From positions 1-38,165 of the forward strand of contig JAGAHP010000012.1 of NCBI GenBank assembly GCA_017627015.1: a stretch of 38,165 nt of DNA. Reading direction: 5' to 3'. The notes below the pieces were generated by a model. It worked only from the letters and a program-made list of their open reading frames with translations. It was not told the DNA's origin and searched no databases. The DNA is from Bacilli bacterium. Lineage in GTDB: Bacteria; Bacillota_I; Bacilli_A; RF39; UBA660. Shown in pieces: positions 15,533 to 24,584 of the stretch. Both the position numbers and the translations under genes were made by a program. Numbering within the stretch: the first letter of the stretch is position 1; the number at the start of each line of letters is the position of its first letter.

Positions 15533-15547
15533 AAATAGTGGTATAAC
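15519..15547 (+). promoter_or_regulatory. Heat-shock promoter of htpG
   Basis: Perfect TTGACA (15519-15524), 17-base spacer, TATAAC (15542-15547), within and just after CIRCE. Confidence 0.85.
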
Positions 15548-15569
15548 TATCTTGTAAGAAGGTGAATAT

Positions 15570-17381
15570 GTGAAGAAACAATTTAAAAGTGAGTCAAAGA
15601 GATTACTTGATCTTATGATTAATTCCATATATACCAATAAAGATATATTTTTAAGAGAATTAATCTCAAATGCATCAGATGCATTAGATAAGATATATTA
15701 TGAGTCATTAACTAATAAAGATGTTAGTGTTAAAAAGAAAGATTTAAAAATTAGTTTATCAGTTAATGATACTAATAAAGCATTAATTATCTCTGATAAT
15801 GGATGCGGTATGGATGAAAAAGAACTTGAAAATAATCTTGGAACCATTGCTAAAAGTGGAAGTTTAGCTTTTAAAGAAATGATGGATAAAAAGAAAAATA
15901 TTGATATTATAGGTCAATTTGGTGTAGGTTTTTATTCAGCTTTCATGGTTAGTAAAAAGATTGTAGTTGAGTCTAAATCTATTCATTCTGATAAATCTTA
16001 TATTTGGGAAAGTGATGGAGCTTCTGGTTATTCTATATCAGAAGGTACTAAACAAGATAATGGTACAACTATTACTTTATATTTAAAAGATGATACAGAA
16101 GATATTAATTATAGTGAATATATATCTGATTATAAGATTAAGAGTCTTGTAACAAAATATTCTGATTATATCAGATACCCAATAGTATTTAAAGAAGAAA
16201 CTCTAAATTCTATGGTTCCATTATGGAAGAAAGATAAGAGTAAAATAACAGATACTGAATATAATAATTTTTATTCAGACAAGTATTATGATTATGAAGC
16301 ACCACTAAAAGTAATTCATACTTCAGCAGAAGGTATGGTTTCATATAAAGCCCTATTATTTATACCTTCTCATACTCCTATGGATTACTACACTAAAGAA
16401 TATGAAAAAGGATTAAGTTTATATTCAAATGGTGTTCTAATAATGGATAAGTGTAAAGATCTACTTCCAGATTATTTAGCGTTTGTTAAAGGTGTAGTAG
16501 ATACAGAAGATATTTCTCTTAATATAAGTAGAGAAATGCTTCAACAAACTAAATCTATTCAATTAATATCAAAGAATATTGATACAAAAGTAAGAAAAGA
16601 ATTAGAAGAAATGCTTAAAGAAGATAGAGATAACTATAAAAAGTTCTTTGAGGCTTTTGGTCCACAATTAAAATTTGGTATTTATAATAATTTTGGTATG
16701 GATAAAGATAAGTTAAAAGATTTAATATTACTTTATTCATCTAAGAAAAAGGATTTAGTAACATTTAAAGAATATATAGAAGATAATAATCAAGATGTAA
16801 TTTATTATGCTTCTGGTGAAACTATTGATAAGATTGATAATTCACCACAAGTTGAACCTTATAAAGAAAAAGATATAGATATACTTTATTTAACTGATTA
16901 TATTGATGAATTTATGATAAATGCACTTCAAGAATATGAAGGTAAGAAATTTATTAATATAAAAGAAGAAAAGTCTGATTTAGAAGATGAAAAGTCTAAA
17001 GAAGAAACTAAAAAGTTAAATGAAGAAAATAAAGATATGTTAGAATCTATGAAAGGATATATAGATGTTTCAGAAGTTAGATTTACTAATAAATTAAAGA
17101 ATCATCCTGTATGTCTAAGTAGTAAAGGTGATATTAGTTTAGAAATGGAAAAAGTAATAAATGCTATGCCTACTGATGAAACAGTAAAGGCAGAGGCAGT
17201 ACTTGAAATAAATGAAAATCACCCAATTAAGGATAAATTAATAGATTTATACAATAATAATAAAGAGGAACTAGAAAAGTATACTAAAATACTTTATAGT
17301 GAAGCTCGTTTAATTGAAGGATTACAAATAGATAATCCAAGTGAAATAAGTAGTTTAATCTGTGACATAATATCTAAGTAA
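15570..17381 (+). CDS. htpG: Molecular chaperone HtpG (Hsp90)
   Basis: A 603-residue Hsp90. The N-terminal GHKL ATP site shows LRELISNASDALDK, DNGCGM and IGQFGVGFYSAFMV; the middle domain shows GVVDTEDISLNISREMLQ; a charged C-terminal dimer region follows. It refolds or holds client proteins using ATP. The GTG start at 15570 follows AGAAGGTGAAT; an overlapping ATG one base pair earlier in another frame hits a stop at once. It lies under a CIRCE element and is followed after 18 bases by an Hsp20 gene. In B. subtilis htpG is not in the HrcA regulon, so the control seen here differs. Confidence 0.97.
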   Translation: MKKQFKSESKRLLDLMINSIYTNKDIFLRELISNASDALDKIYYESLTNKDVSVKKKDLKISLSVNDTNKALIISDNGCGMDEKELENNLGTIAKSGSLAFKEMMDKKKNIDIIGQFGVGFYSAFMVSKKIVVESKSIHSDKSYIWESDGASGYSISEGTKQDNGTTITLYLKDDTEDINYSEYISDYKIKSLVTKYSDYIRYPIVFKEETLNSMVPLWKKDKSKITDTEYNNFYSDKYYDYEAPLKVIHTSAEGMVSYKALLFIPSHTPMDYYTKEYEKGLSLYSNGVLIMDKCKDLLPDYLAFVKGVVDTEDISLNISREMLQQTKSIQLISKNIDTKVRKELEEMLKEDRDNYKKFFEAFGPQLKFGIYNNFGMDKDKLKDLILLYSSKKKDLVTFKEYIEDNNQDVIYYASGETIDKIDNSPQVEPYKEKDIDILYLTDYIDEFMINALQEYEGKKFINIKEEKSDLEDEKSKEETKKLNEENKDMLESMKGYIDVSEVRFTNKLKNHPVCLSSKGDISLEMEKVINAMPTDETVKAEAVLEINENHPIKDKLIDLYNNNKEELEKYTKILYSEARLIEGLQIDNPSEISSLICDIISK

Positions 17382-17399
17382 TTGAAAGGAGAGATGTAT

Positions 17400-17795
17400 A
17401 TGTTATTACCAGATTTATTTGATGATGTATTTGATTTTGGAGAACCAAGAAGACCACATGGTCCTAAAGAAAGAATGGAATGTGATATCTACGAAAAAGA
17501 TGGAAACTATGTAGTTGAAGCTTCGGCTTTTGGTTTCAATAAGGAAGATATCAAAGTAGAAGCAGAAGATGGAAATATTATCATTACTGCTGAAAAGAAA
17601 GATGATGAAAAAGAAGAAGATGATAAGAAATATCTAAGAAGAGAAAGACATTTCCGCAGTAAAGTTCAAAGAGCATTCTATCTTGGTGATATAGATGAAG
17701 ATAATATAAAAGCTTCATTTGAAAATGGTGTTCTTAAAGTAGAAGTTCCAAAGAAAAATATTGAATCAAACAGAAAATATATTGATATAGAATAG
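17400..17795 (+). CDS. Small heat-shock protein, Hsp20/alpha-crystallin family
   Basis: A 131-residue ATP-independent holdase. The alpha-crystallin domain spans most of the protein, with MECDIYEKDGNYVVEASAFGF, FRSKVQRAFYL and the signature ASFENGVLKVEVPK. The ATG at 17400 has AGGAG (17387-17391) at 8 bases; an ATG at 17394 is too close, and a TTG at 17382 would begin inside the SD leader. It follows htpG by 18 bases with no terminator between, so it is probably in the same CIRCE-controlled operon. Confidence 0.94.
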   Translation: MLLPDLFDDVFDFGEPRRPHGPKERMECDIYEKDGNYVVEASAFGFNKEDIKVEAEDGNIIITAEKKDDEKEEDDKKYLRRERHFRSKVQRAFYLGDIDEDNIKASFENGVLKVEVPKKNIESNRKYIDIE

Positions 17796-17816
17796 GATTA
17801 TTCCTATTCTTTTTTT
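17787..17816 (+). terminator. Terminator of htpG-hsp20 operon
   Basis: 9-bp stem AGAATAGGA / TCCTATTCT, 4-base loop, T-run; overlaps the stop. Confidence 0.85.
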
Positions 17817-17861
17817 GTATATTATTTATATTTTTTTCCACAATATAAATGGAGGAACAAT

Positions 17862-18299
17862 ATGAATGAAAGAATAGAAATATATAAACATATATATCAA
17901 GATAGTGAAATGAGTTTAAGTTCTTTAGAAAATTTAAAGAACGATTTAAAGGATAAAGATAATAAAATAAAGGATATTTTAGATGATATTATATCTGGTT
18001 TTATTGAGTATAAAAAGTATTCAGAAAAAGAACTAAAAAAATGTAAGTGTGAATTAGAAGAAGAAAGTACTATGGCTAAAATGATGGCTAAAATGGGTAT
18101 AAAAAAAGAAGTACTTGTGGATAATAGTGATTCACATATGGCAGATTTACTTATACAAGGAATATCTATGGGAAGTATTAATATGGAAAAGAAAATAGAC
18201 GATTATAGAGATAAAATTCCTGGTAAAGATTTAAAATATGCCAAGAAATTTTTAAAATTTGAACAAGAAAAGATAGAAGAACTTAAAAAATATTTATAA
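17862..18299 (+). CDS. Helical protein of unknown function
   Basis: A 145-residue, highly charged, probably all-helical cytoplasmic protein. The layout (helical hairpin 1-60, a Met-rich turn STMAKMMAKMG, then SHMADLLIQGISMGSINMEKKIDDY and a final helix EQEKIEELKKYL) resembles a four-helix bundle of the ferritin-like type. However, no convincing iron ligand set is visible, so I do not assign a family. GGAGG precedes the ATG. It is separated from hsp20 by a terminator and is not part of that operon. Confidence 0.75.
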   Translation: MNERIEIYKHIYQDSEMSLSSLENLKNDLKDKDNKIKDILDDIISGFIEYKKYSEKELKKCKCELEEESTMAKMMAKMGIKKEVLVDNSDSHMADLLIQGISMGSINMEKKIDDYRDKIPGKDLKYAKKFLKFEQEKIEELKKYL

Positions 18300-18359
18300 G
18301 ATTCTTTAACTTTTCTTTTTTTTATTATATAATGATATATAGAATAGAGAGGGATTATT

Positions 18360-20660
18360 ATGCTTAGAGATAATGAGTTAAATATTTTGAATCGTTATTT
18401 TAATGCCGCTAATTATTTGTCGGTTGCGCAGTTATATCTAAGAGATAATCCGCTTCTTGAAAGACCTTTAGAATTAAATGATATTAAAAAGAAAGTAGTT
18501 GGGCACTTTGGTACAGTCCCAGGACAAAACTTTATATATACTCATCTAAATAGAGTAATTAATAAATATGATTTAAATATGATTTATATATCTGGTCCAG
18601 GTCATGGAGGTAACTTCTTAGTATCTAATACTTATTTAGAAGGATCATATTCAGAAACTTATCCTGAAATAACTGAGGATAAAGAAGGATTAAAGAAATT
18701 ATTTAAACAGTTTTCTTTTCCTGGAGGAATATCATCACACTGCGCTCCAGAAGACCCAGGATCTATACATGAAGGTGGAGAACTTGGTTATTCACTTTGT
18801 CATGCTTATGGCGCAGTACTAGATAATCCAAATCTAATCGCAGCTTGTGTAGTAGGTGATGGAGAAGCAGAAACAGGACCTTTATCAGCGTCTTGGCATT
18901 TAAATAAAATTATCAATAAGAAAAAGGATGGAGTAGTACTACCAATACTTCACTTAAATGGATATAAAATTAGTAATCCTACTATTTTATCTAGAATATC
19001 AAAAGAAGAATTAATAAGCTTATTTAAAGGATATGGTTATGAACCAATATTAGTTTCAGGTTCTGATATAAATTTAATGCAAGATCAAATGGCAACAGCT
19101 ATGGATTATGCAATAGAAAAAATAAAAAAAATAAAAGAAGATAATACACTTGATAGAGCAATTTATCCAATGATTATATTAAAAACACCAAAAGGATGGA
19201 CAGGTCCTAAAATAGTAGATGGTAAAAAGGTAGAAGATTCATTTAGATCTCATCAAGTACCTTTATTAGTAGATGAAGAACATCCAGAGAACTTAATCGC
19301 GTTAGAAAATTGGCTTAGAAGTTATAAAATAGAAGAATCATTCACTAAAGAAGGAAAACTTATGGAAGATATTAAAAATTATCTTCCAAAAGGTGAAAAA
19401 AGAATGGGTTCTAATCCAAATACTAATGGTGGATTATTATTAAAAGATTTAGATTTACCTGATTTTAAAAAATATATGATAGATTTTGATAAACCAGGAA
19501 CAATATATAAACAAGATATGATGGAACTAGGTAAATATTTAGGAGAAGTTATAACAAAAAATCCTACTAATTTTAGAGTATTTACTCCAGATGAAGCATT
19601 ATCAAATAGATTAAATCATATATTTGATATTACTAATAGAGAGTTTAATGCATCTATAGAAAGAGACGATGAATATTTATTTAATGTAGGTAGAATTATA
19701 GATTCAGTTTTATCAGAACATGTTTGTGAAGGTCTTTTAGAAGGATATCTTCTAACTGGAAGACATGGTTTATTTAGTTCTTATGAAGCTTTTATTAGAA
19801 TAATAGATTCAATGGTATCTCAACATGCAAAATGGTTAAAAGTAACAAAAGAACTATCTTGGAGAAAACCAATTTCTTCATTAAATATATTATTAACATC
19901 TCATATATGGCAACAAGATCATAATGGATACACTCATCAAGATCCAGGATTCTTAAATCACTTAGTTACTAAAAAAGCAGATATAACTAGAATATATCTT
20001 GCCCCTGATACTAATACACTATTAAGTATTATGGATCACTGTTTAGAATCAAAGAACTATATAAATGTAGTAGTTGCGTCTAAACATCCAAGAAAACAAT
20101 GGTTTAATAAAGAAGAAGCACTTACTCTTTGTAAAAGAGGAGTAGATATAGTTAAATGGGCATCAGATGATAATCCAGATGTTGTACTTGCGGCCGCAGG
20201 TGATACTCCTACAATAGAGGTATTTGAGGCAGCAAAACTATTAAAACAATATTTAAATATAAAGGTACGAGTAGTAAATGTAGTAGATTTAATGAAATTA
20301 GAATCTGATAGAAAACATCCACATGGTCTAACAAATACTGAATTTAAAAACATATTTACTTCTAATAAACCAGTTATATTTAATTTTCATGGTTATCCTA
20401 ATCTTATTCATGAACTTGTTTATGATAGAGAAAATAAAAATATACATGTACATGGTTATAAAGAAGAAGGAACTATTACTACTTCATTTGATATGAGAGT
20501 TCAAAATGAAATAGATAGATATCATTTAGTTTTAGATGTTCTTAGATATGTTGAAGTAGATAATGAAGGACCATTAAGACAATATTGTATTAATATGTTA
20601 TACAAACATTATAACTATATTAGAGAGTATGGTGTAGATATGCCAGAAATTGATGAATAA
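18360..20660 (+). CDS. xfp: Phosphoketolase (xylulose-5-phosphate/fructose-6-phosphate)
   Basis: A 766-residue thiamine-diphosphate enzyme that splits xylulose-5-P (and often fructose-6-P) with phosphate into acetyl-phosphate and an aldose phosphate, the key step of heterofermentative and bifid-type fermentation. Visible are GHFGTVPGQNFIY, ISGPGHGG, the cofactor/metal motif GDGEAETGPLS, SSYEAFIRIIDSM and HQDPGFLNH, and the C-terminal domain. Length is close to the usual ~790. GAGAGGG precedes the ATG, with a TATAAT in the leader. It is a single-gene unit. A separate fructose-6-P specificity cannot be read from sequence. Confidence 0.97.
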   Translation: MLRDNELNILNRYFNAANYLSVAQLYLRDNPLLERPLELNDIKKKVVGHFGTVPGQNFIYTHLNRVINKYDLNMIYISGPGHGGNFLVSNTYLEGSYSETYPEITEDKEGLKKLFKQFSFPGGISSHCAPEDPGSIHEGGELGYSLCHAYGAVLDNPNLIAACVVGDGEAETGPLSASWHLNKIINKKKDGVVLPILHLNGYKISNPTILSRISKEELISLFKGYGYEPILVSGSDINLMQDQMATAMDYAIEKIKKIKEDNTLDRAIYPMIILKTPKGWTGPKIVDGKKVEDSFRSHQVPLLVDEEHPENLIALENWLRSYKIEESFTKEGKLMEDIKNYLPKGEKRMGSNPNTNGGLLLKDLDLPDFKKYMIDFDKPGTIYKQDMMELGKYLGEVITKNPTNFRVFTPDEALSNRLNHIFDITNREFNASIERDDEYLFNVGRIIDSVLSEHVCEGLLEGYLLTGRHGLFSSYEAFIRIIDSMVSQHAKWLKVTKELSWRKPISSLNILLTSHIWQQDHNGYTHQDPGFLNHLVTKKADITRIYLAPDTNTLLSIMDHCLESKNYINVVVASKHPRKQWFNKEEALTLCKRGVDIVKWASDDNPDVVLAAAGDTPTIEVFEAAKLLKQYLNIKVRVVNVVDLMKLESDRKHPHGLTNTEFKNIFTSNKPVIFNFHGYPNLIHELVYDRENKNIHVHGYKEEGTITTSFDMRVQNEIDRYHLVLDVLRYVEVDNEGPLRQYCINMLYKHYNYIREYGVDMPEIDE

Positions 20661-20685
20661 AAAGACATTTTAATTGTCTTTTTTT
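20659..20685 (+). terminator. Terminator after phosphoketolase
   Basis: 8-bp stem AAAAGACA / TGTCTTTT (20659-20666 / 20675-20682) and T-run. Confidence 0.8.
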
Positions 20686-20728
20686 ATTTCTTAATGTTAT
20701 AATTAAATTGTGAGGGTATGGTGATAAT

Positions 20729-22120
20729 ATGAAAGATGTAGTAATTGTAGGCGCAGGACCCGCAGGATTATTTTGTGCGTATGAATTAATTGAAAAGAAT
20801 CCTAAATTAAAAGTAACTATTTTAGAAAAAGGTAAATTTGTTCAAAATAGAGTATGCCCTATGAACAAGATGAAAACAGAATGTAAGAACTGTAATCCAT
20901 GTAATATATTATCTGGGTATGGTGGCGCAGGAACTTTTTCTGACGGTAAATTAAACTTTATTCCAAAACTAGGTAAATCAGATTTATTTAGATATATGTC
21001 TGAAGAAGATGCTTATAAATTAGTAGATGAAACAGAAGAAATATTTAATAAATTTAAAATGGATGCAGAAGTATTCCCATCTGATATGACTGAGGCAAAA
21101 AAAATACAAAAGAAATGTACTAAACTAGGCATGAGATTGCTTTTAATTAAACAAAAACATTTAGGTAGCGATCATTTACCAGAATATATAGATGGTATGG
21201 CTAAATATTTAGAAAAAAATGGAGTAGAGATATTAGAGTCTACTGATGTTTTAGATATAGAAAGTATTAAAGAAGATAAACATATTATTAAATATAAAAA
21301 AGGTAAAGACCTTCAAGAGGTAACTAGTAAATATGTCGTAGTTGCGCCAGGTAGAACCGGGGCTAAATGGGTTCAGGAACTTGCGGATAAATATAAGATT
21401 GACTATCTATCTAAGAGTATAGAGATAGGGGTTAGAGTAGAAGTTAGAAAAGATGTTTTAGAAGAAATAACTAATGTTATATATGATCCAACTATTTTTA
21501 TTAAGACTAAGACTTATGGTGATGAAATCAGAACATTCTGCACTAATCCTGGTGGGTTTGTAGCAAAAGAAAACTATTATGGATATATATGTGTAAATGG
21601 TCATTCTCTAAAAGATATAAAGTCTAATAATTCTAATTTTGCTTTTATAACAAAAGTAAGTTTAACAGAGCCTGTTACTAATACAAGAGAATATGGAGAA
21701 TCTATTGCGAGAATCGCAAATGTACTAGGGGATTCTAAACCTATTATTCAGACCCTTAGAGACTTAAAAGATGGAAGAAGAAGTAAATGGTCTAGAATAG
21801 ATAAAATGTTTATTACACCTACCTTAAAAGACTGTGTAGCGGGTGATTTAGCATTAGTTCTTCCTCATAGAATAGTAACTAATATATTAGAAGGGTTAGA
21901 AGAACTAGATAAGATTATTCCTGGGGTTAATAATGATGAAACATTGTTATATGGTCCAGAAATAAAATTCTTTAGTAATGAAATTACTACTGATAATAAT
22001 TTTAAAATAGATAAAAATAATGTATATTTTATAGGTGATGGAGCAGGTAAAGCAGGCAACATTGTAATTGCAGCCGCGACTGGTTTAGTATCCGCTAGAG
22101 ATATATTAAAAAGAAAATAA
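20729..22120 (+). CDS. FAD-dependent dehydrogenase-like protein (COG2509 type)
   Basis: A 463-residue flavoprotein with an N-terminal Rossmann FAD-binding motif VIVGAGPAGLF and a C-terminal FIGDGAGKAGNIVIAAATG segment typical of flavin-dependent oxidoreductases. A four-cysteine cluster CPMNKMKTECKNCNPC (residues ~44-59) and GYGGAGTFSDGKLN match uncharacterised FAD-dependent dehydrogenases grouped as COG2509. The substrate is unknown; the cysteines could be structural, metal-binding or redox-active. GGTGATAAT precedes the ATG. It forms its own transcription unit. Confidence 0.87.
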   Translation: MKDVVIVGAGPAGLFCAYELIEKNPKLKVTILEKGKFVQNRVCPMNKMKTECKNCNPCNILSGYGGAGTFSDGKLNFIPKLGKSDLFRYMSEEDAYKLVDETEEIFNKFKMDAEVFPSDMTEAKKIQKKCTKLGMRLLLIKQKHLGSDHLPEYIDGMAKYLEKNGVEILESTDVLDIESIKEDKHIIKYKKGKDLQEVTSKYVVVAPGRTGAKWVQELADKYKIDYLSKSIEIGVRVEVRKDVLEEITNVIYDPTIFIKTKTYGDEIRTFCTNPGGFVAKENYYGYICVNGHSLKDIKSNNSNFAFITKVSLTEPVTNTREYGESIARIANVLGDSKPIIQTLRDLKDGRRSKWSRIDKMFITPTLKDCVAGDLALVLPHRIVTNILEGLEELDKIIPGVNNDETLLYGPEIKFFSNEITTDNNFKIDKNNVYFIGDGAGKAGNIVIAAATGLVSARDILKRK

Positions 22121-22147
22121 AAAAGTTCAAAATAATGAACTTTTTTA
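22121..22147 (+). terminator. Terminator after FAD-dependent gene
   Basis: 9-bp stem AAAAGTTCA / TGAACTTTT, 6-base loop, T-run. Confidence 0.85.
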
Positions 22148-22153
22148 ATTTTT

Positions 22154-22300
22154 TTAAGGTGGTATTATTAAAAAATAAATAAAATAAAAAGTACACTTAA
22201 CACCTCTTATTCGAAGTTTTGAGTGTACTACCAAAAAAACATAGGTACATCTAACTTCTGCATATTAGATGCATCCATTAATTTAATACTATCATAATTA
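22154..22300. other. Unexplained intergenic block with two inverted repeats
   Basis: Most of this 272-base intergenic gap has no gene. It holds two hairpins: AGTACACT / AGTGTACT (22190-22197 / 22222-22229) and CATCTAA / TTAGATG (22248-22254 / 22265-22271). Read on the minus strand, the first is followed by TTTTTATTTT and so resembles a terminator. A 29-codon minus-strand frame between stops ends MDASNMQKLDVPMFFW, with no SD. It may be the remnant of a mobile or decayed gene; I cannot assign it. Confidence 0.45.
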
Positions 22301-22392
22301 ATTATATATTTCAACAAGATTTATCGTTTTTTACTTGGATATGTTTATTTTTATAACTTTATGATATAATCAATCAAGAAGGAAGTGAGAAT

Positions 22393-23088
22393 ATGGTTGC
22401 GTTAGTGACAGGATCTAGTAGAGGGATTGGAAAAGAACTTGTTTTAGGACTTGCGAAAAAGGGATATGATGTAATAATTACTTATAACACTAATAAAGAA
22501 AAAGCAAATGATTTAAAGGACAAAATAGAACAAGAATATAGTGTTAAAGCATTAACAATTAAATGCGATATTTCTAATGAAGAAGAAATAAAAGAATTAA
22601 AAGAAAATGTTATAAATGAATTTGGTAATATTGATATATTAATAAATAATGCAGCTTTAGCTATGGATAACTATATAGATGATAAAACTAAGGAAGAGTT
22701 CATGAAAGTATTAGAAGTAAATGTTGTAGGTACATTTTTAGTAACTAAATACTTATATAAAAATGTTACTGATACTATTGTTAATATATCTTCTACTGAT
22801 GCTGAAGATACATATAATGATATAAGTATAGATTATGCTGTATCTAAAGCTGGAATAAATATGCTTACAAAAGTGTTCTCATATTCATTTAAAGATGTTA
22901 GAGTATTAGGTGTTATGCCTAATTGGACTAATACAGAAAGTATAAAAGAAATGAACCCTGATTTCTTAGAAAAAGAATTAAAGAGAATAGGTCAAGAAAA
23001 ACTAGAAGAACCAAATGAGGTAGCAACCAATATTATTGATTTAATATTTAATAAAAATGTTAAAACAGGAGAAATAAGGAGGGTATAA
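22393..23088 (+). CDS. Short-chain dehydrogenase/reductase (FabG-like)
   Basis: A 231-residue NAD(P)-dependent SDR. Cofactor motif TGSSRGIG is at residues 6-13, NNAA near 86, the catalytic Ser in NISSTDA and YAVSK as the Tyr-Lys pair. It is FabG-like in size but lies outside a fatty-acid gene cluster, so the substrate is unknown. The ATG at 22393 follows GGAAGTGAG. The next gene, a methionine-gamma-lyase-family protein, starts one base after its stop, and its SD is in this gene's end, so the two are an operon. Confidence 0.9.
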   Translation: MVALVTGSSRGIGKELVLGLAKKGYDVIITYNTNKEKANDLKDKIEQEYSVKALTIKCDISNEEEIKELKENVINEFGNIDILINNAALAMDNYIDDKTKEEFMKVLEVNVVGTFLVTKYLYKNVTDTIVNISSTDAEDTYNDISIDYAVSKAGINMLTKVFSYSFKDVRVLGVMPNWTNTESIKEMNPDFLEKELKRIGQEKLEEPNEVATNIIDLIFNKNVKTGEIRRV

Positions 23089-23089
23089 A

Positions 23090-24322
23090 ATGAATATAGT
23101 AGATTTAGTTAATAAATGTGAATTAGAGTGCCAAGAAGAGTTTAAAAAAATTGATAAGGTAGCGGAAATAAATTCTAAAAAAGTATTAGATGCTTTTCAA
23201 AAGAATAAATTATCTGAAAATCATTTTAACTCTACAACTGGTTATGGGTATAACGATATAGGTAGAGATGTAATAGAAGATATATATAAAGATATTTTTA
23301 ATGTAGAAGATGCTTTAGTTAGAAGTCAATTTATATCAGGTTCTCATGCTTTAACAGTTGCGTTATTTTCTTTACTTAGACCAGGAGATCTTTTACTTAG
23401 TATATCAGGTCTTCCATATGATACACTTCATGAAGTAATTGGTATTAAAGAAAATCCTAGTTCATTAAAAAGTTATGGTATTAATTATGATCAAATAGAT
23501 TTAGTTGATGATGACTTTGATTATAAAAAAATAGAAGAATATATAAAAAGCAATAAAGTAAAAGTAATTGAAATACAAAGATCAAAAGGATATTCCACAA
23601 GAAAAAGTATTTCTGTAGATAAGATAGAAAAAGTATTAAAAGTAATTAGAGATGTTGATAAAGATATTATTGTACTAGTTGATAACTGCTACTGCGAATT
23701 TGTTACGGGTAAAGAGGTTACTTCCTTAGATGTAGATGTCGTTGTAGGTTCATTAATTAAGAATTTAGGTGCGGGTATTGCTCCTAATGGTGCTTATATA
23801 ATAGGAAAGAAGAAATATGTAGAATTATCGGCTGAAAGACTTACTTTACCAGGTGAGGGAAGAGAAGTAGGTCCTACACTAGGAATAAATAAATCTATAT
23901 TACAAGGATTATTCTTTGCGCCTTCAGTTGTTGCGTCTTCTCTTAAAACAGCGGTTCTTACTAGTAAAGTAATGGAAGAACTAGGTTATGATGTAGAACC
24001 TAAATATAATGAAGAAAGAGCAGATATAGTACAAAATATTATATTTAATGATCCTGATAAACTAATTAAATATGTAGTAGGTATTCAAAAGGGTTCTCCT
24101 GTGGATAGTTTTGTTACATGTGAACCATGGGATATGCCAGGTTATGATGATAAAGTTATAATGGCAAGTGGAAGTTTTACACAGGGTTCTTCAATAGAAT
24201 TATCATGTGACGGACCTATTAGACCACCATATATTGCATATCAACAAGGATCACTTACATATGAATATGGAAAACTTGGTTTAATTAAAGCAATAGAGGA
24301 ACTAGAAAATGAACATAGATGA
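23090..24322 (+). CDS. Methionine gamma-lyase family protein (YnbB-like)
   Basis: A 410-residue PLP-dependent enzyme of the family named after methionine gamma-lyase and older 'aluminium resistance' annotations (Met_gamma_lyase, YnbB of B. subtilis). Family-type segments are FNSTTGYGYNDIGRD, RSQFISGSHAL, VVGSLIKNLGAG (with the PLP-lysine), LPGEGREVGPTLG and CDGPIRPPYI. It probably acts on a sulphur amino acid, but its true reaction is not established. GGAGGG precedes the ATG. It overlaps the next small gene by 14 bases. Confidence 0.9.
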   Translation: MNIVDLVNKCELECQEEFKKIDKVAEINSKKVLDAFQKNKLSENHFNSTTGYGYNDIGRDVIEDIYKDIFNVEDALVRSQFISGSHALTVALFSLLRPGDLLLSISGLPYDTLHEVIGIKENPSSLKSYGINYDQIDLVDDDFDYKKIEEYIKSNKVKVIEIQRSKGYSTRKSISVDKIEKVLKVIRDVDKDIIVLVDNCYCEFVTGKEVTSLDVDVVVGSLIKNLGAGIAPNGAYIIGKKKYVELSAERLTLPGEGREVGPTLGINKSILQGLFFAPSVVASSLKTAVLTSKVMEELGYDVEPKYNEERADIVQNIIFNDPDKLIKYVVGIQKGSPVDSFVTCEPWDMPGYDDKVIMASGSFTQGSSIELSCDGPIRPPYIAYQQGSLTYEYGKLGLIKAIEELENEHR

Positions 24323-24560
24323 TATAGTAAAAGAAACTCATAGGAATATGAGTATGAATAAAATAAATGATAGATTATATTTATCTAATAATCAAATAAA
24401 TATATTAAATAGATATGATATAGAGTATAAATCTAAATCTATAGAAGAATTAATGTTTGAATTAGATGAAATACTTAATGATACACCTGATTATGATGAT
24501 TTAGAAAAACTATCATTAGAATTAGCTGAATTTAATTATTATTACAACACAAAAAAATAG
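24309..24560 (+). CDS. Small acidic protein, unknown function
   Basis: An 83-residue Asp/Glu/Asn-rich protein, probably helical, that I do not recognise. It overlaps the PLP-enzyme gene by 14 bases with GAGG a few bases before its ATG, which suggests translational coupling. No membrane segment or cysteine is present. It has the look of a small partner protein, but that is inference from context. Its stop lies in a bidirectional terminator shared with the PBP gene. Confidence 0.72.
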   Translation: MNIDDIVKETHRNMSMNKINDRLYLSNNQINILNRYDIEYKSKSIEELMFELDEILNDTPDYDDLEKLSLELAEFNYYYNTKK

Positions 24561-24584
24561 AAGTATTAAACTTCTATTTTTTTA
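24554..24584. terminator. Bidirectional terminator
   Basis: 10-bp stem AAAATAGAAG / CTTCTATTTT, 7-base loop, with A- and T-runs on both sides; serves both convergent genes. Confidence 0.85.

Noticed and set aside
20057..20353. 98-residue minus-strand ORF
   Set aside because: Antisense shadow of the phosphoketolase gene.
22156..22230. T-box leader (AAGGTGGTATTA resembles part of the T-box)
   Set aside because: The conserved T-box core and Stem I are absent, and the gene downstream is an SDR, not an amino-acid gene.
22202..22278. Possible minus-strand small gene ending MDASNMQKLDVPMFFW
   Set aside because: Only 29 open codons between stops, no SD and no promoter; kept only as part of an unexplained block.
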